DNA of 64,000 nucleotides, taken from Paraphaeosphaeria minitans. Its lineage: Eukaryota; Ascomycota; Dothideomycetes; Pleosporales; Didymosphaeriaceae. Both the position numbers and the translations under genes were made by a program. Positions 21,706 to 33,375 of the stretch are shown here, piece by piece (the first letter of the stretch is position 1; every line of letters begins with the position of its first letter). The stretch covers positions 62,001-126,000 of the forward strand of contig WJXW01000011.1 in assembly GCA_015832175.1 (NCBI GenBank), read 5' to 3'. Under the pieces are notes generated by a model. The model saw only the letters and a list, made by a program, of their open reading frames with translations. It searched no databases and was not told the origin of the DNA.

Positions 21706-24095
21706 TGTTGCGGATCAAGACTACTGGTAATCGACTTTCAGGGTTTGAGAGATGTTGATGTTGCGCGTATGATTCTCCACAAGTTGAAGAAAGAGAAAGG
21801 GGATGTCTGATAGAGCCAATGAGTGGGGGAAGGTGAAAGAATTGCGATCTGATTCGCCTGCTGTATGTAGTCGTCCCATAAGAAAAGATAGGTGTGGGTC
21901 GCTGCAATCTCATGTTCGTTTGTACACGGCAAATATCTCGAAGCTCTTGTCAAAGAGGTGAAGCTGTTATAAACAACGACCATTGACAACAAATAGATAG
22001 CTGGTCCTGGGAACAGGCAAGCGTTCAAGACAAGATCAGCGAAGTGAGTCTGAGCAAGAGTTCGATGACATGTAAACAGCCCAGACGGGTGAGGTCATTG
22101 AAAAGGATAGCAGGGGAGCGGGTTGAACTTCCGTTAAAGTTCAAATACTCTTTCTATGATTATTTTTGTTTACTCCCCATGCCATGGTATCTGTATAATT
22201 ACAAAGTCTCTATCAAAACCACCTAGCGATTACCTAAACTCTATGTAGATCATCCCACAAGCCTCCATACCTTGCCGCAAAGTGCTCGCTAGAATGCGTA
22301 ATTCGAGATCCCACTGTGAAAGGTCATGTGCTGTTTAGAGTCGAATCAACACGACCTGTCTTGGTCTGATTCAAGATTCTTGTATGTCGAAGCCCAGAAT
22401 ATGGGTGTGCGTATCTCGACGTTTCACCATAATTGAGGTCAAATCAGACGATCCGGTGCTTGATCAAGTTTGGTAGTGTTGTACGGAGATTGTGGTGTGT
22501 AAGGATGGAGTGGAAGCGTGGAGGTGGGATGTGGCTCAGCAGTTGAGGGAATTAGGGGATACCTATTCCTAAGCAACCATTTTCGGCCGAGCATTAGAGA
22601 AAGTAAACGTACCTAGGATATTTGGCGGGTACAAGCGAGTGGGGTCTTAAAGTGCAAGGTCCCTTTCACACTGGTTGCTGCCGATGAAGAAAATTGACTA
22701 GGTACGAGAAGTCCGTGCACGTGTCGAATCACTTTAGCTGGCGAGATAGACACTCGGGTGTATTGCACCAACCCATGAGGTGCAATAGGTACCTACGATA
22801 CTCGAACCTTGGACACACGAAATTTGTGTTGGCCTCATCAACAACCAGTCATCCGCAACCCAGGAAGAAACCCTCTCTCCCTCCCTCTTCAAGCAGACAA
22901 ATCCCGTTTTCTTTTTGTCTAAGCGCCATGCCAAATATGTATGACAAGTCAAGATCTCGAGGCCGTGCCACGTGTCAAAGATCCTCAAGTACTAGTACCA
23001 AATTGGGAGTAAACTCTGCCTTCGAGTTACCTACACTGGGGTACTACACTGGACGCGGACATTTGCGTTACTACTGCAAGCTGTCTGCACGGTTGTCCAT
23101 TCTACTGCTTCTGTCCCGAAATGCCGTCGAACGCGTAGGGCAACGGTAGCATACGCATTCCGCAACCGGTCCCGCACGCCCTACCTACTTCCCCAACCCA
23201 AGTGCTGGTCAAGCCGTCTTACCCTCCCCTTGAACAACACCAACGCATTCGATCGATACTCTGGCCACACGAAGTACACCCTACCAACGCATCGTAATGA
23301 CTTTGGGGACGAGGGCGTGTGGGAGATGAGAGGGATATGGAGAGCGTGTGCGCCATACAACACGCAAGGGTCGCGATACAGCAGGAACGGATAATCCTGA
23401 AGCTTGTACCTATCGCACGGTGTTGTAGGAATGTCGCGTATCTAGGTATGCACTTGGCAGATAACTGATAGGAAGTGACGCTCACATGTTCCACCAGGCC
23501 TCGGCCTCACGCGCCATCTCTAGCAACCTCCCCACTCCCAACAAACCACACCCCAGATCCTCCTCCCCATGCAGCGGATACCCCTAACCCACGCCGCGAT
23601 CCCATCTGCCCTAGCCCTGGGCCGGACCCACGATTCGCAGGCGGTAGACTACTTTGTCCAGCCTAGGTAAAGTACCGTGGATACCCGCCCCGCATAGTCA
23701 TACGTCCCGGTATGCGATACCTACAGTCCGGCGCAGACGCTTTACCGTTGGGTAGGTACATGTAGATTTAGCACGCTCAACAGTCTGTGCCGATTGGTGT
23801 GTATACGGACACTTGATAAGCAGAGGCTTAGCCCCATGTCAAGAGGCAGGCAGATGGCACAAAAGCGGCTGCTACGCGGGTGGAAAAACGGACGTTAGGC
23901 GCAAGGGGAATTAGAGCAGAAGTAGGAGTTGGTGTCATTCTATGCTGTGTGTATAGCAGAAAAGTATTACAGTGAGATTGCCAGATAGCCAGATAGCCAG
24001 ATAGCTAGCTTAGCTGGAACGCACTCGCTCTCGCTCTCGCTCTCGCCAATCAATTTTCAACGTCGTTGGTCTCCCCGGCATGCAATTTTCTCCAT
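21706..24095. other. Intergenic, no supported gene
   Basis: 2.4 kb between divergent promoter and convergent 3' ends. A 151-codon plus-strand ORF (22694-23149) has no recognisable domain and low-complexity Ser/Arg composition, so it is not called. Short repeats at 23,975-24,005 (AGATAGCC units) and 24,024-24,047 (CTCGCT units) lie just 3' of the branching-enzyme stop. Confidence 0.5.
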
Positions 24096-26389
24096 CTAAA
24101 GCGTCTTCTCGAGCGCAAGTACCATGGCCGTCCGCGCCGGCATGTACACCTGGATAAAGTTCTTCCTGCCATTCCACGCAAACGGCGTCGTGAAGAAGCG
24201 CGTGCTCTCATCGATATTCGCGTGCCCACCAAAGTCCTTGCTGTCGGTGCTCAGCACAATGTGGTAGGTGCCCTCCTGCTCCACACCGACACGGTAGTCG
24301 GTGAAGCTGCTCTGCGGGTGGAAGTTGAATATCCATAGCAGGCCCGCGCGCTCAAAGACGATGACCTTGTCACCCTCGTGCTTGAGCGAGATGTACGCCT
24401 GCGGGGAATGCAGCCAGCCGTACTTTTCTTCCGTCCACTGCATCTTGGAGTCGAAGTCGTAAAGGAACCGGTAGCGCAGAAGCTGGTCGTCGACGAGGTT
24501 GAACTGGCGACGCGCGTAGTGGAACGAGTTGCCGTTGCCTTCGCGGGGGAAGTCGAGCCACTCGGGGTGCCCGAACTCGTTGCCTTCAAAGTTGAGATAG
24601 CCCTCACCGCCAAGGCCGTGCGTGATGAGGCGGATCATCTTGTGGAGGGAGAGGCCGCGGGAGATGACGGCGGTCTCTTCGGAGAGGGTCGACATGTTGG
24701 TGTACATTTCGGCGTCGCAGAGCCAGAAGAGGAGGGTCTTGTCGCCGACCAATGCTTGATCGTGGCTTTCTGCGTAGGCTATCGTCTTCTCGCCGTGACG
24801 ACGATTAGTCAGGGTGAAGGTCAGGTTGCCCATGTCCCAGTCGATATCCTGCTTCTCCTTCAGCCACTTAATGTAGAGGTCGGGAACCGCCATAGCAAGT
24901 CGGTAGTCGAATCCTATTCCGCCGAGAGACAGTGCCACGCACAGACCTGGCATCCCTGAGACGTCTTCTGCAATGGTTATGACATCTGGGTACAGCTGGT
25001 GCAGCATCTCATTAGCGACCATCAGATAGACCACGCCTTCCTCGTCGACGCCCTCGCCAAAGTATTCGTGGTATCCACCGGAGAAACCGCTGGTGATGTC
25101 AGCAGAGGCTACTATGATGTGGTTTCAAACTTACGTTCCAATGCCGTGGTGGGTGTACAGCATACTGGTGACTCCGTCGAACCGGAACCCATCAAATTGG
25201 TACTCTTCCATCCAGAAACGAAGGTTGCTGAGCAGGAAGCGTATGACTTCGTGACTGCCATAGTTGAACAGACGGCTGTCCCACAGCTGGTGACGGCCCT
25301 TGGTACCTTCGTGGAAATAGAGGTGGTCGCTGCCGTCAAACATGTTCAGGCCATCCAGTACATTCTTGGACGCGTGGCTGTGGACAACATCGAGCAAGAC
25401 GGTAATGCCCATACCGTGCGCGGTGTCAATCAGCTCTTTCAGGTCGTCTGGGGGGCCGTAGCGACTGCTGGCGGCGAAGAAGCTGTTGATTTGATAACCA
25501 AAGCTTGCGTAGTAGGCATGCTCCATGATGGCCATGAGCTGGATGACATTGTATCCCAGATTCTTAATCCTGGGGAGGTTGTTTTGTGTGAACTCTTTGT
25601 ATGTAGCGACTTTGGGTTCTGAGGAGGAGATGCCGACATGAGCCTCGTATATACGGGCACTGGCGGGCTTCGGTGGGCGCTGGTTTTTGAAGACGTATCG
25701 CTCCTCTTTTGGCGGGTTCCAAAAACGCGCATCGTAGACGGGGGAGACGTTTAGATCCTGGGTGACGCGCTTGATCCACGCGGGGATGCGCTCCTGGCGA
25801 GCGTGGTCATTGGGAACGACAAAGGAAATCTGGCACATGAGCATCCTGGTGCTTTCATCGGGGAGGTGAACAAACCTTCAGCTTCGAATCATGGGGTATC
25901 GTTGGCTGGCCATTGCGACCGGGAACCGTGACCTCCCATACGCCAAACTGGTTCTTCGCCATGGGGGTGGCATCGCGGTCCCAGTTGTTGAAGTCGCCGA
26001 TGAGGAAGGCGCGCAGGGCATTGGGGGCCCATTCGCAGTACACGACGTCGCCATTGTCCTTGACGTTGAAGCCGTACTTTTCGTACCCCTACGGCGCAAT
26101 TAGCCGTGGTATGTATGGAGAGGATGCAGGGTGCTTGCCCTCGTGAACTTTTCCATGCCACCCTCGGTGTCCTGGATGGTCTTGAGCCATTGCTGGGCTT
26201 TTGCGTAGCGGCTGCGCAGGGCAGGCTTGAACGGGTCGAGATAGGAGTCGAGCTGGGTGATGGCTGCGAAAAGTCAATCTCCAGCTCCCGAGGCATTACT
26301 GAAGCCGCAGACATACCGGTTCCATCGTTTGGAGCCTGGCCAGCCGGGCTGTCGGTGATGGAGTTTGCGGATGCGTCGTTGAGCGCCAT
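24096..26389 (-). CDS. GLC3: 1,4-alpha-glucan (glycogen) branching enzyme
   Basis: Five exons on the minus strand: 26389-26317, 26263-26139, 26088-25876, 25829-25135, 25089-24096 (699 aa, the size of fungal and human GBE1). It transfers alpha-1,4 glucan segments to alpha-1,6 positions in glycogen, in the cytosol. Domains: short N-terminal tail, CBM48-type domain ([20 protein letters not shown], residues about 80-130), GH13 barrel, and a C-terminal all-beta domain. Catalytic residues visible: nucleophile D355 in [12 protein letters not shown], acid/base E410 in [12 protein letters not shown], and the ESHDQ transition-state motif downstream. Intron 2 (26138-26089) begins with GC (GCAAGC...CCGTAG), a GC-AG intron required to join FTR to GYEKYGF. 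The gene shares an 860-bp divergent promoter region with the ClpX gene. Confidence 0.95.
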
Positions 26390-27248
26390 GGCTCGCGGTG
26401 CAGGGCTTGTGAAAGCGACACTCTGCTAGTGACTCGTGAGGGATGCGATGAGAACAATGGCAAGGGAGCAGCAGAAGAAGGATCTGACGTTTCGCACACT
26501 GCAGCTCGAGTGGTTGTTGTCGCAAAAGAAGGGTTGCGGGGTAGGCTCCAATTGCTGCAAAGCATCGTCCTCAACCAAAAGCTACACCCTGGTCGCCCGT
26601 GCCCGTACGGTACGTCACAGCGCGCACGCTTGTAGGGCGCAGGAGCAGTAGACTTTCGCCACAGGCCTTGCCTTGGGCAGGCCAACGGGCCATTTGTCGG
26701 GCCGGCATGCGCGCAAATCCCTCGATTGACCCTCCCGACTTTTGTTTTTTTGCACTGGAAGCTTTTTCGGAGCGATTGAGGCTCTGTGTCTGGTGGCATC
26801 ATCAGCAGCAGCAGCAGCAGCAGTGCGCGCCAGGCCGGGGGCGTGTCGGTGGGCCCTCCGCCGCTGGGGTTAGGGGGTGGGTCGGGCTGGCTTATCGGCG
26901 GTGGCCTGCGCTGCCCCGCCTGGAGAGAGGTCCCGAAGCGGAGAAGAGCTCACGACACCCTCCACTGCTGCTGCTGTCTTGTAGACTAGACTACCTCCGC
27001 CGCCGCCGCTGCTGTCTTGTACCTCTACCGCTTGTCTTGTACATCCTTCACCGCTGCTTGTCTTGTACATCCATCGCCGCTGCTTGTCTTGTACCTCCAC
27101 CCGTGCCTTCAGCTCTGCGACGAGTCCACACGCGCCGGATCCATACCCATACTCATACCCGTACTCGTCCGCGTACCCCTCCGCTCGCTATGTGAGCTTG
27201 CCACGCGCCATTCACCATTCACCATCGCCATCCCCACCCGTTGTGACC
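26390..27248. promoter_or_regulatory. Divergent promoter region between GLC3 and MCX1
   Basis: 859 bp separating two start codons that point away from each other, so both promoters must lie here. Contains a (CAG)n run at about 26,803-26,823 and a run of imperfect repeats built on TGTCTTGTACMTCC at about 26,970-27,105. Several ORFs cross it on both strands but none shows conservation. Confidence 0.6.
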
Positions 27249-29165
27249 ATGGCCTCACGCACCTTGGTCGTCGTTTCCCCGCAGGCCCGCGCCTCGTACA
27301 TTGCCCTCGCCGCCATCGGTCGCCGCACCTTTCACACAGTCAACGCCCAGCGCTCCCAGTACAACCGCTCAGACTTCTCCGGTCAAGGTTTCAGCAGCTT
27401 CTATGAACCCAACGAGCCCACCCGAGGGCCCTTGGCCGGCTCGCCCAGCCAAGGCGTCAGTCGTGTGACGCCTCGCATGCTCAAGGAGCACCTGGATCAA
27501 TTCGTCGTCGGCCAGGAACACGCCAAGCGCCTCCTCGCCACGGCCGTGTATGGCCACTACCTACGCATACGAGAGATGCAGCGTCAGGAAGAAGAACAAG
27601 TCCGCCGCGAGGAGAGGGCCGCGCGGCAGGCGCTTGCTCACAGACACCCAGTAGAAGGTGAATCCGCTTTCGTCTCTGACTCTGATAACCGTGCCTCTGC
27701 TTGCTTCTTCCATCTGTCGTGTGAGCATGGCTGACTTTACAAGACGAGTTCCCGGGCCAGCAGCCGACCATGCGATTGTATCCGTCTCACATAGACCCGC
27801 CGCCCGACCCACCGCCTTTGGAAGACAGCAGTCCCATGCACATTGAGAAGTCAAATGTGCTGATGTTGGGTCCCACCGGTGTGGGCAAGACACTGATAGC
27901 CAAGACACTCGCCCGTATACTAGAAGTGCCCTTTAGCATGTCTGACTGCACGCCCTTTACGCAATCTGGTTACATTGGGGAAGACGCCGAGAGCTGCGTG
28001 CAGAGGCTCCTCGCGGCTGCCAACTACGACGTGGAGGCTACAGAGCACGGCATCATAGTACTGGACGAGATTGACAAGATTGCCGGCGTCAAGATGGCCC
28101 ACGGCAAAGACGTCGGTGGCGAAGGCGTGCAGCAGTCGTTGCTGAAGATCATCGAAGGCACCACGCTACAGATACAAGCCAAAGCGGAACGCGGAGGCAG
28201 CGGCAAACCCCCTGGCGCAGTGGGCAGCTCAAGCAACTTCTCTTCCAGCAACCCACTGGACAACTCACGCCCAGGCCCTGGGGCAGGCCCCATGTCCCCC
28301 GGCGGAAAAGTCGAAGTCTACAACGTGCGAACCGACAACATCCTCTTCATCTGCACTGGCGCCTTTGTTGGCCTCGAGAAGATCATTCTCGACCGCAAGG
28401 CCAAAGGCGGTCTGGGTTTCGGCGCCCAGGTGCGCGCAGCCAATCGCGACCAGGGCAAGCACGACACCATGCTCAGTGATGCCGACGTCGAGACCTTTCG
28501 CCAGGACCTTCCCATCTACGTGCCGTCCGAGTCCGACGCCCTCACGCCCTCCAATGTGCGGCACACAAAATACCGCGAGGAGGAGTACAACGTGCTCAAC
28601 TACGTCGTCCCGTCGGACCTGCAAAAGTACGGCATGATTCCCGAGCTCATCGGGCGCATCCCAAACACGTGTGCAGTGTCGGCCCTAGACGAAGAAGCCC
28701 TTGTGCGCGTCCTCACCGAGCCGAAGAACAATCTCATCCGCCAGGAAGCCGCGCTCTTCCACGCCGACGGTATGGAGCTACGCTTCACGTCTGGATCGCT
28801 GCGCGAGATTGCGAAAAAGGCAAACACCATGGGCACGGGTGCGCGCGGTCTCAAAGCCGTCGTCGAGCGCTTGCTGCTGGGGACCAAGTTTGAGGCGCCT
28901 GGTACCTACCGCTTCTTTTCAACATGGTAGCAAACGACTGATTATCATTGTAGGAAGCACAGTAAAGCACATCCTCGTGACACAGGAAGCCGCACAGCTC
29001 AAGCGCGCACCGCTGCTGTTCCACCGTGGGCAATCACAGGCCTTCGAGACAATGGCTGCGCAGGCAGAGGACGAGTGGCAGGACAAGCTGCGCGAGCGGG
29101 AAGAGCATCTCAGCAGTATCAGCAGCTTTGAGGAGTACAGGAAAGTAGGCGCGGCGGGGTACTAG
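27249..29165 (+). CDS. MCX1: Mitochondrial ClpX-type AAA+ unfoldase
   Basis: Three exons: 27249-27657, 27744-28901, 28954-29165 (592 aa). The N-terminus is basic and hydroxylated ([29 protein letters not shown]), fitting a mitochondrial presequence. There is no zinc-binding domain, as in yeast Mcx1. Walker A GPTGVGKT is at 179-186, pore loop GYIG at 212-215, Walker B IIVLDEID at 240-247, and a sensor/small domain follows to about 560. A tripeptide LGF at 360-362 occupies the position of the IGF loop with which ClpX docks on ClpP, so partnership with a ClpP peptidase is plausible. A Gly/Ser/Pro-rich insert (about 285-325) interrupts the AAA+ large domain. Role: ATP-driven unfolding in the matrix; yeast Mcx1 activates heme synthesis. 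The last intron carries an in-frame stop in its 5' part, so retention would truncate the protein. Confidence 0.93.
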
Positions 29166-30060
29166 ACGTGCATGATTGCAAACATCGTAGCAAGCGTTGC
29201 ACATGCAATGCAATGCTCTCTACCTCCCTAAACACCTCCGACATGACATCGCACGAGGAAATCCTGCCTATCCGAGTTTCCTTCCCGGACCCCCTGGATG
29301 CCTATCTTCCAGGACACGCCCCTACCCTGTTTCTCATAACGTCTACATCCGCTTCTGTCGGCACGTTAACTATATGCAGACCCTGCATGCAGAATTCGAT
29401 ATTCGCCTACGCGCAGCACTGTATCGGCCCGGCAGCGCGGGTGGGTTCGGCTCGCCTGGGTTAATCTAAGTAGATGAGGGCTTGGGAGGCTTGAGTGGAA
29501 CCGGTGGAAGCAGACTCAATTGGGATGGGCGTAGAGGGAGGGATAGTGAAGCGATAAGAGGAGATGCTGATCCATGTGAAGATTGGGCGATTGGTCGCTT
29601 CTTAGGAACAGCTCGTGTACTCGCACCTTGCCTCGCGATAGACTAAATAGACAGGATAGGTATCGCATTCGAGGCCCGACAGAGCAGAGCAGGGCATTTT
29701 GCATGTGCGTCTCCAGCCCCTCCGCATCCACAACGTCCCTGCCTGCGCCCTGCGCACACCTTCTCGATGCGGCACCTCCTTCCACACAGACGATGCAATG
29801 CCATTCACAGCCGCCCTCACCAGCACGGCCCGATTCGCTCGCTCGCTGCACGCATGTCCCGGCCCCACCCGGGCCGCTTCTCACCTCCCTCCCAGTTCGA
29901 TTCCATCACGAAAGCAGCCTCCTCGCATGGTCAATCCTCCCATCTACGTCGCCCACCGTGCCGTTGCACCTAGCCTAGCACCTCCCTCGGCCGCCACCTC
30001 CCACGCGTACCAAACAGACAAAGCTGCGACACCTCCGACCCGAGGCTCCTGACCCCGGCC

Positions 30061-30091
<31 letters not shown>

Positions 30092-31418
30092 GAATCGGAG
30101 ACCTCCCCCCCCCGCGCCAAGCGGCACCGCCGTTGCCGTTTACGTGAGTAGGTAGGTAGGTAGGTACGGTATTCCGCTGCTTTGAGCGAGCGCAGCGCAG
30201 TGCAGCCCAGTCCATCACAGAACAGAAACAGAACAGACGATGCGAGAGGAACCACAGTACACCACCTGGGACTAGATACTTACCCACACACCTCCCCTCT
30301 CTCGAAGGGTAGGGTCTCGCGCGGCTAGCTAGAAGAGGTTGGCTGTAGGTAGGTAGTAGTGTGGAGGATCCCTGCGTTTGCGCGGGAGAGATGGTTCGGA
30401 GTCGGAGCGCCGTGGGAGCGGAGCGGAGGCGGGTGCTCGGCGATGGCGGGGGTCAGGGGAAGGCTTGGGCTTGGGCTTGGGCTTGGATGCATGCGGGCGC
30501 GTCAAGGGACTCTGGCCGCGCATCGTGACAACATTGAACCTCGACCCGCAGAATGTATTCAGTCTACCTAGTCTAGGTAGGTAGGTAGGTAGTCAACCAG
30601 CCAGCCGGCATGTTCCCGTCCTCGGGAGCAACCACAGCGAGCTCGCAATACAGGACGTGCAGTGAGCTCTCATCGTCGACCTCGCCATGTCGACTACCTA
30701 CCTACCTACCTACTTATGTACATCTGAGTACACGCCAGCGAAGCCAGCATCCCCTTCTTCTACCTACCATTCATCCTGCGGGGCGCGTCGGCAACGCGGG
30801 GTAGTTTCTCCTCCCCCTCTTTCGTCTCGCGTGCTGAGGACGTGCTTGGTGCGAATTGCGACGACGCCGCGGTGCGAGCGAGCAATGGCCTGGTCACGTC
30901 AATCCGATGGGCATCAGATCAGATCAGCTCCTGCACTCCCGTGGCGGATGAGAGATGGAATCAATTCAAATCAATTCAAATCAGGTCAGATCACATCAAA
31001 CCAAATCAAATCAGGTGTAATGTGATGTGTACGCTCGCGCGTTCGAACCATCTTGGATTAACAATATCTCACTCTGTACCTGCTCAAACGCTCCATGCGC
31101 ATCCAGCGCTGCCTGCCCTGCTTTGCCCTGCCCTGCCCTGCCCTGTCCTGCCCTGCCCTGCCCTGCCCTGCCCTGCCCTGCCATGATTTCGTTCCGTGCT
31201 GATTACAAAGTATTCTATCGTGCAAACGTGACGGTGACAGTAAAAAAACGAAAAGAAAAGTAGCCCAGTTGCCCCGTCCCGTTCCAATCCCGTCCGTCCC
31301 AAAGTCGCTCTATGACCAGACTTCCGAAGAAGGTAATGTGAAAAGACTCCGCGCAGCTATCGCGCAAACGCCGCTGTAACGCCCGAGGGCTTGCTCGCCG
31401 AATGACCGAGGCGAGCGC
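29166..31418. other. GC-rich intergenic region with simple repeats
   Basis: No gene supported. Repeats: (CGCCCG)n at about 30,058-30,092; GTAG/CTAC tetranucleotide runs at about 30,148-30,166, 30,574-30,592 and 30,693-30,714; TCAAATCA-like units at about 30,960-31,016; and a CCCTG pentanucleotide array at 31,112-31,182. ORFs here are driven by composition. Confidence 0.5.
31112..31182. repeat. CCCTG pentanucleotide microsatellite
   Basis: About 12 copies of CCCTG with two single-base interruptions, located about 240 bp 3' of the Spt23/Mga2-like gene. Confidence 0.9.
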
Positions 31419-33206
31419 CTATATCCCTGTGGTAGAAAAAACATTCCCATTGCTGAACATCATATGTGCACCATTCAACTGCGCACCATTCATCTGTGCA
31501 CCATTCAACTGCGCACCATTCAGCTGCGCACCATTCGAGTGTGCACCGTTCGAGTGTGCACCATTCGAGTGTGCACCATTCAACTGCGCACCATTCAACT
31601 GCGCACCATTCGAGTGTGCACCATTCAACTGTGCACCATGCACTTGGTCATAACGCCCCGATACGTCCCATCCCATCATATTTCCATTCCAACCCAGCCC
31701 GTGACCCGTATCTGGTCTCCGGTTCATGGGCGTCGTGGGTTGCGAGTACATGGGTGTCGTAGGTTGAGAGTGCATGGGTGTCGTGGGTTGCGAGTACATG
31801 GGTGTCGTGGGTTGCGAGTACATGGGTGTCGTGGGTTGCGAAAACATGGGCGTCGTGGGTTGTGAATACATGGGCGTCGTGGTTTGCGAGTAAGTGGGGG
31901 TCGTGGGTTGCGAGAAGGCCCCGAGTCCATAATTTTCTGTGAACTGGTACATGGGCACCACGTTCGGCTGCTGCTGATAGTATGAATGCATGCCGTACTG
32001 AGGAATGGCAAGCGGCTGCGGCCGTGCGTCCACCGAGAGCTCCTTGTTTTTGTGGTCGTCGGTAATGTGGAACACGTCCGACACGTGCTGCACGAGCAAG
32101 GCGTTGTCGAGCGTAAAGGTGAAGATGACGCAGTAGCCCTTGGGCGTCTTCTCCTCCTGATGCCGACAATAGCATGCGATGCGCATGGCAAAGTCGACCT
32201 GTCGAGCACGAGGTGTGAACTGCATCTCTGCGTCCTCGACCTCTCGGAGCTTCTTGTGCTCCTTTTCGTTGATCATGATGACGCGGTCGTTCTCATACTG
32301 TGTGAACTCGTCTTCATCTTCGCCGCGCTTCTTCTTGCGGTCGTAGCGTTTGCGCTCGCGCTCTTTGCAGCCCTGGCAGATGAGCACCTCGCCTCCATTT
32401 TGGGGGTGCGAAGGATCCTCCTTGTCCAGCTCGGTGACGGAGGTAAAAGCTTCTGGCCGGCGAGGGGTCGGCTCGGTGCCCGCGGCGCGCCGCAGAGCGC
32501 GTTGGCGGTCCCGTGGGGCCTCAATGGCGGTTGCGCAGACGAGATGGACATTCATCTGCAGCACGGCACCCTTTGATTCAATCTCTTGCTTCTCTTCGTC
32601 AGAAGCAAAGTGCTTGGGCTTGGCGAGCGTCTTGCGCGGGAACCGGATGTACTCGACGTTGTCCAACGGATCTAGCGTGAGCGTCATCTTGATTTGCGTC
32701 TCGGCCCGGGTTTTCGTCTTGTCCGGGGCGAGAGAGACGTGGGGTGCGTCTCGTGACTGCGGAATGAGGATGGCGTCAGTGAAGCCCGGGGCGGCACCCC
32801 CGGGGGAGCTGACGGAGCTGCGGTCGCCCAGGAAGGCGTGTGGAGAGTTGGACTGGCTGAAGATGGTGTCCGTGGCGGGCGAGGGGTTGTTGGTCGCCAT
32901 GGGGGAGTCGCCCATGGTGAGGAACTGGTCGTACGGGTCCGACGAGTCCATGTCAGAGTCCTGCTTGATGGGCGGGGCCCACTGGCCTCGCAGGTCGACG
33001 GCGGAGTCGTGGGCGTCGAGGTCATTGTAGAAATGGCTGTGAGAGGAACTGGACGAGGTGGCCAGGTCCTCTAGCAATATGCTGGTAGTCGAATGTAGCT
33101 CCTCGGGGGTCACTGTGGTGGGAAAGGAAATGGGCACATGGTCGAAGAATGCGGCCAGATCGTCCTGGGCGGGAGGGAAGAGTTGGGAGGCGTCCATGGC
33201 GTCCAT
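31419..33206 (-). CDS. Spt23/Mga2-like N-terminal-domain transcription regulator with CTD-like repeats
   Basis: Single exon, 595 aa. The central part resembles the Rel-like DNA-binding region of Spt23/Mga2: LICQGCKERERKRYDRKKKR at residues 275-294 (CxxC plus RERKR) and a later HITDDHKNKE at 380-389. Yeast Spt23/Mga2 and their full-length fungal homologues continue with an IPT/TIG fold, ankyrin repeats and a C-terminal membrane anchor, and control fatty-acid desaturase genes. None of those domains is present here. Instead residues 432-495 are eight SQPTTPMY-type octads, reminiscent of the RNA polymerase II CTD heptad, followed by about 11 NGA(Q/H)(L/S) pentads at 528-580. The first 200 residues are acidic and Ser-rich. 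It is therefore either an anchor-less soluble paralogue or a different family sharing the basic Cys motif. The start at 33206 gives MDAMDASQLFPP; the alternative Met at codon 4 is equally plausible. Confidence 0.7.
   Translation of the reverse strand: MDAMDASQLFPPAQDDLAAFFDHVPISFPTTVTPEELHSTTSILLEDLATSSSSSHSHFYNDLDAHDSAVDLRGQWAPPIKQDSDMDSSDPYDQFLTMGDSPMATNNPSPATDTIFSQSNSPHAFLGDRSSVSSPGGAAPGFTDAILIPQSRDAPHVSLAPDKTKTRAETQIKMTLTLDPLDNVEYIRFPRKTLAKPKHFASDEEKQEIESKGAVLQMNVHLVCATAIEAPRDRQRALRRAAGTEPTPRRPEAFTSVTELDKEDPSHPQNGGEVLICQGCKERERKRYDRKKKRGEDEDEFTQYENDRVIMINEKEHKKLREVEDAEMQFTPRARQVDFAMRIACYCRHQEEKTPKGYCVIFTFTLDNALLVQHVSDVFHITDDHKNKELSVDARPQPLAIPQYGMHSYYQQQPNVVPMYQFTENYGLGAFSQPTTPTYSQTTTPMYSQPTTPMFSQPTTPMYSQPTTPMYSQPTTPMHSQPTTPMYSQPTTPMNRRPDTGHGLGWNGNMMGWDVSGRYDQVHGAQLNGAHSNGAQLNGAQLNGAHSNGAHSNGAHSNGAQLNGAQLNGAQMNGAQLNGAHMMFSNGNVFSTTGI
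31464..31640. repeat. 15-bp coding minisatellite (NGA-x-x pentads)
   Basis: About 12 tandem 15-bp units, plus-strand form CACCATTCAACTGCG, in frame with the regulator gene. Such arrays change length easily, so the C-terminus of the protein is expected to vary between strains. Confidence 0.9.
31725..31918. repeat. 24-bp coding minisatellite (SQPTTPMY octads)
   Basis: Eight 24-bp units with plus-strand core GTCGTGGGTTGCGAGTACAT, in frame with the regulator gene. Unit-to-unit changes give Y/F/H at the seventh or eighth position (MYSQ, MFSQ, MHSQ). Confidence 0.9.
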
Positions 33207-33214
33207 GGCGGGTC

Positions 33215-33375
33215 CTGTGCGGTGCGGTGCAGTGCAGTGCAGGGTGGAAACGCAAAAATCAATGGAAGATTTGGAGCACGCAGAGGTGCAGGGTGGAAAC
33301 GGAGAGTATCAATAGAAGATCTGGAGCATGCAGAGGTGCACGGTGCGGGTGCGGTGCGGTGCGGTGCGGTGCGGG
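33215..33375. repeat. Short tandem repeats upstream of the regulator gene
   Basis: Repeated GCAGAGGTGCAGGGTGGAAAC-like blocks of about 55 bp (two to three copies) merge into a GCGGTGCGGT array. The array lies immediately 5' of the Spt23/Mga2-like start codon and so within its promoter or 5' UTR. Confidence 0.7.

Noticed and set aside
22694..23149. 151-codon plus-strand ORF
   Set aside because: No domain, no signal peptide, unremarkable composition; chance ORF is likely.
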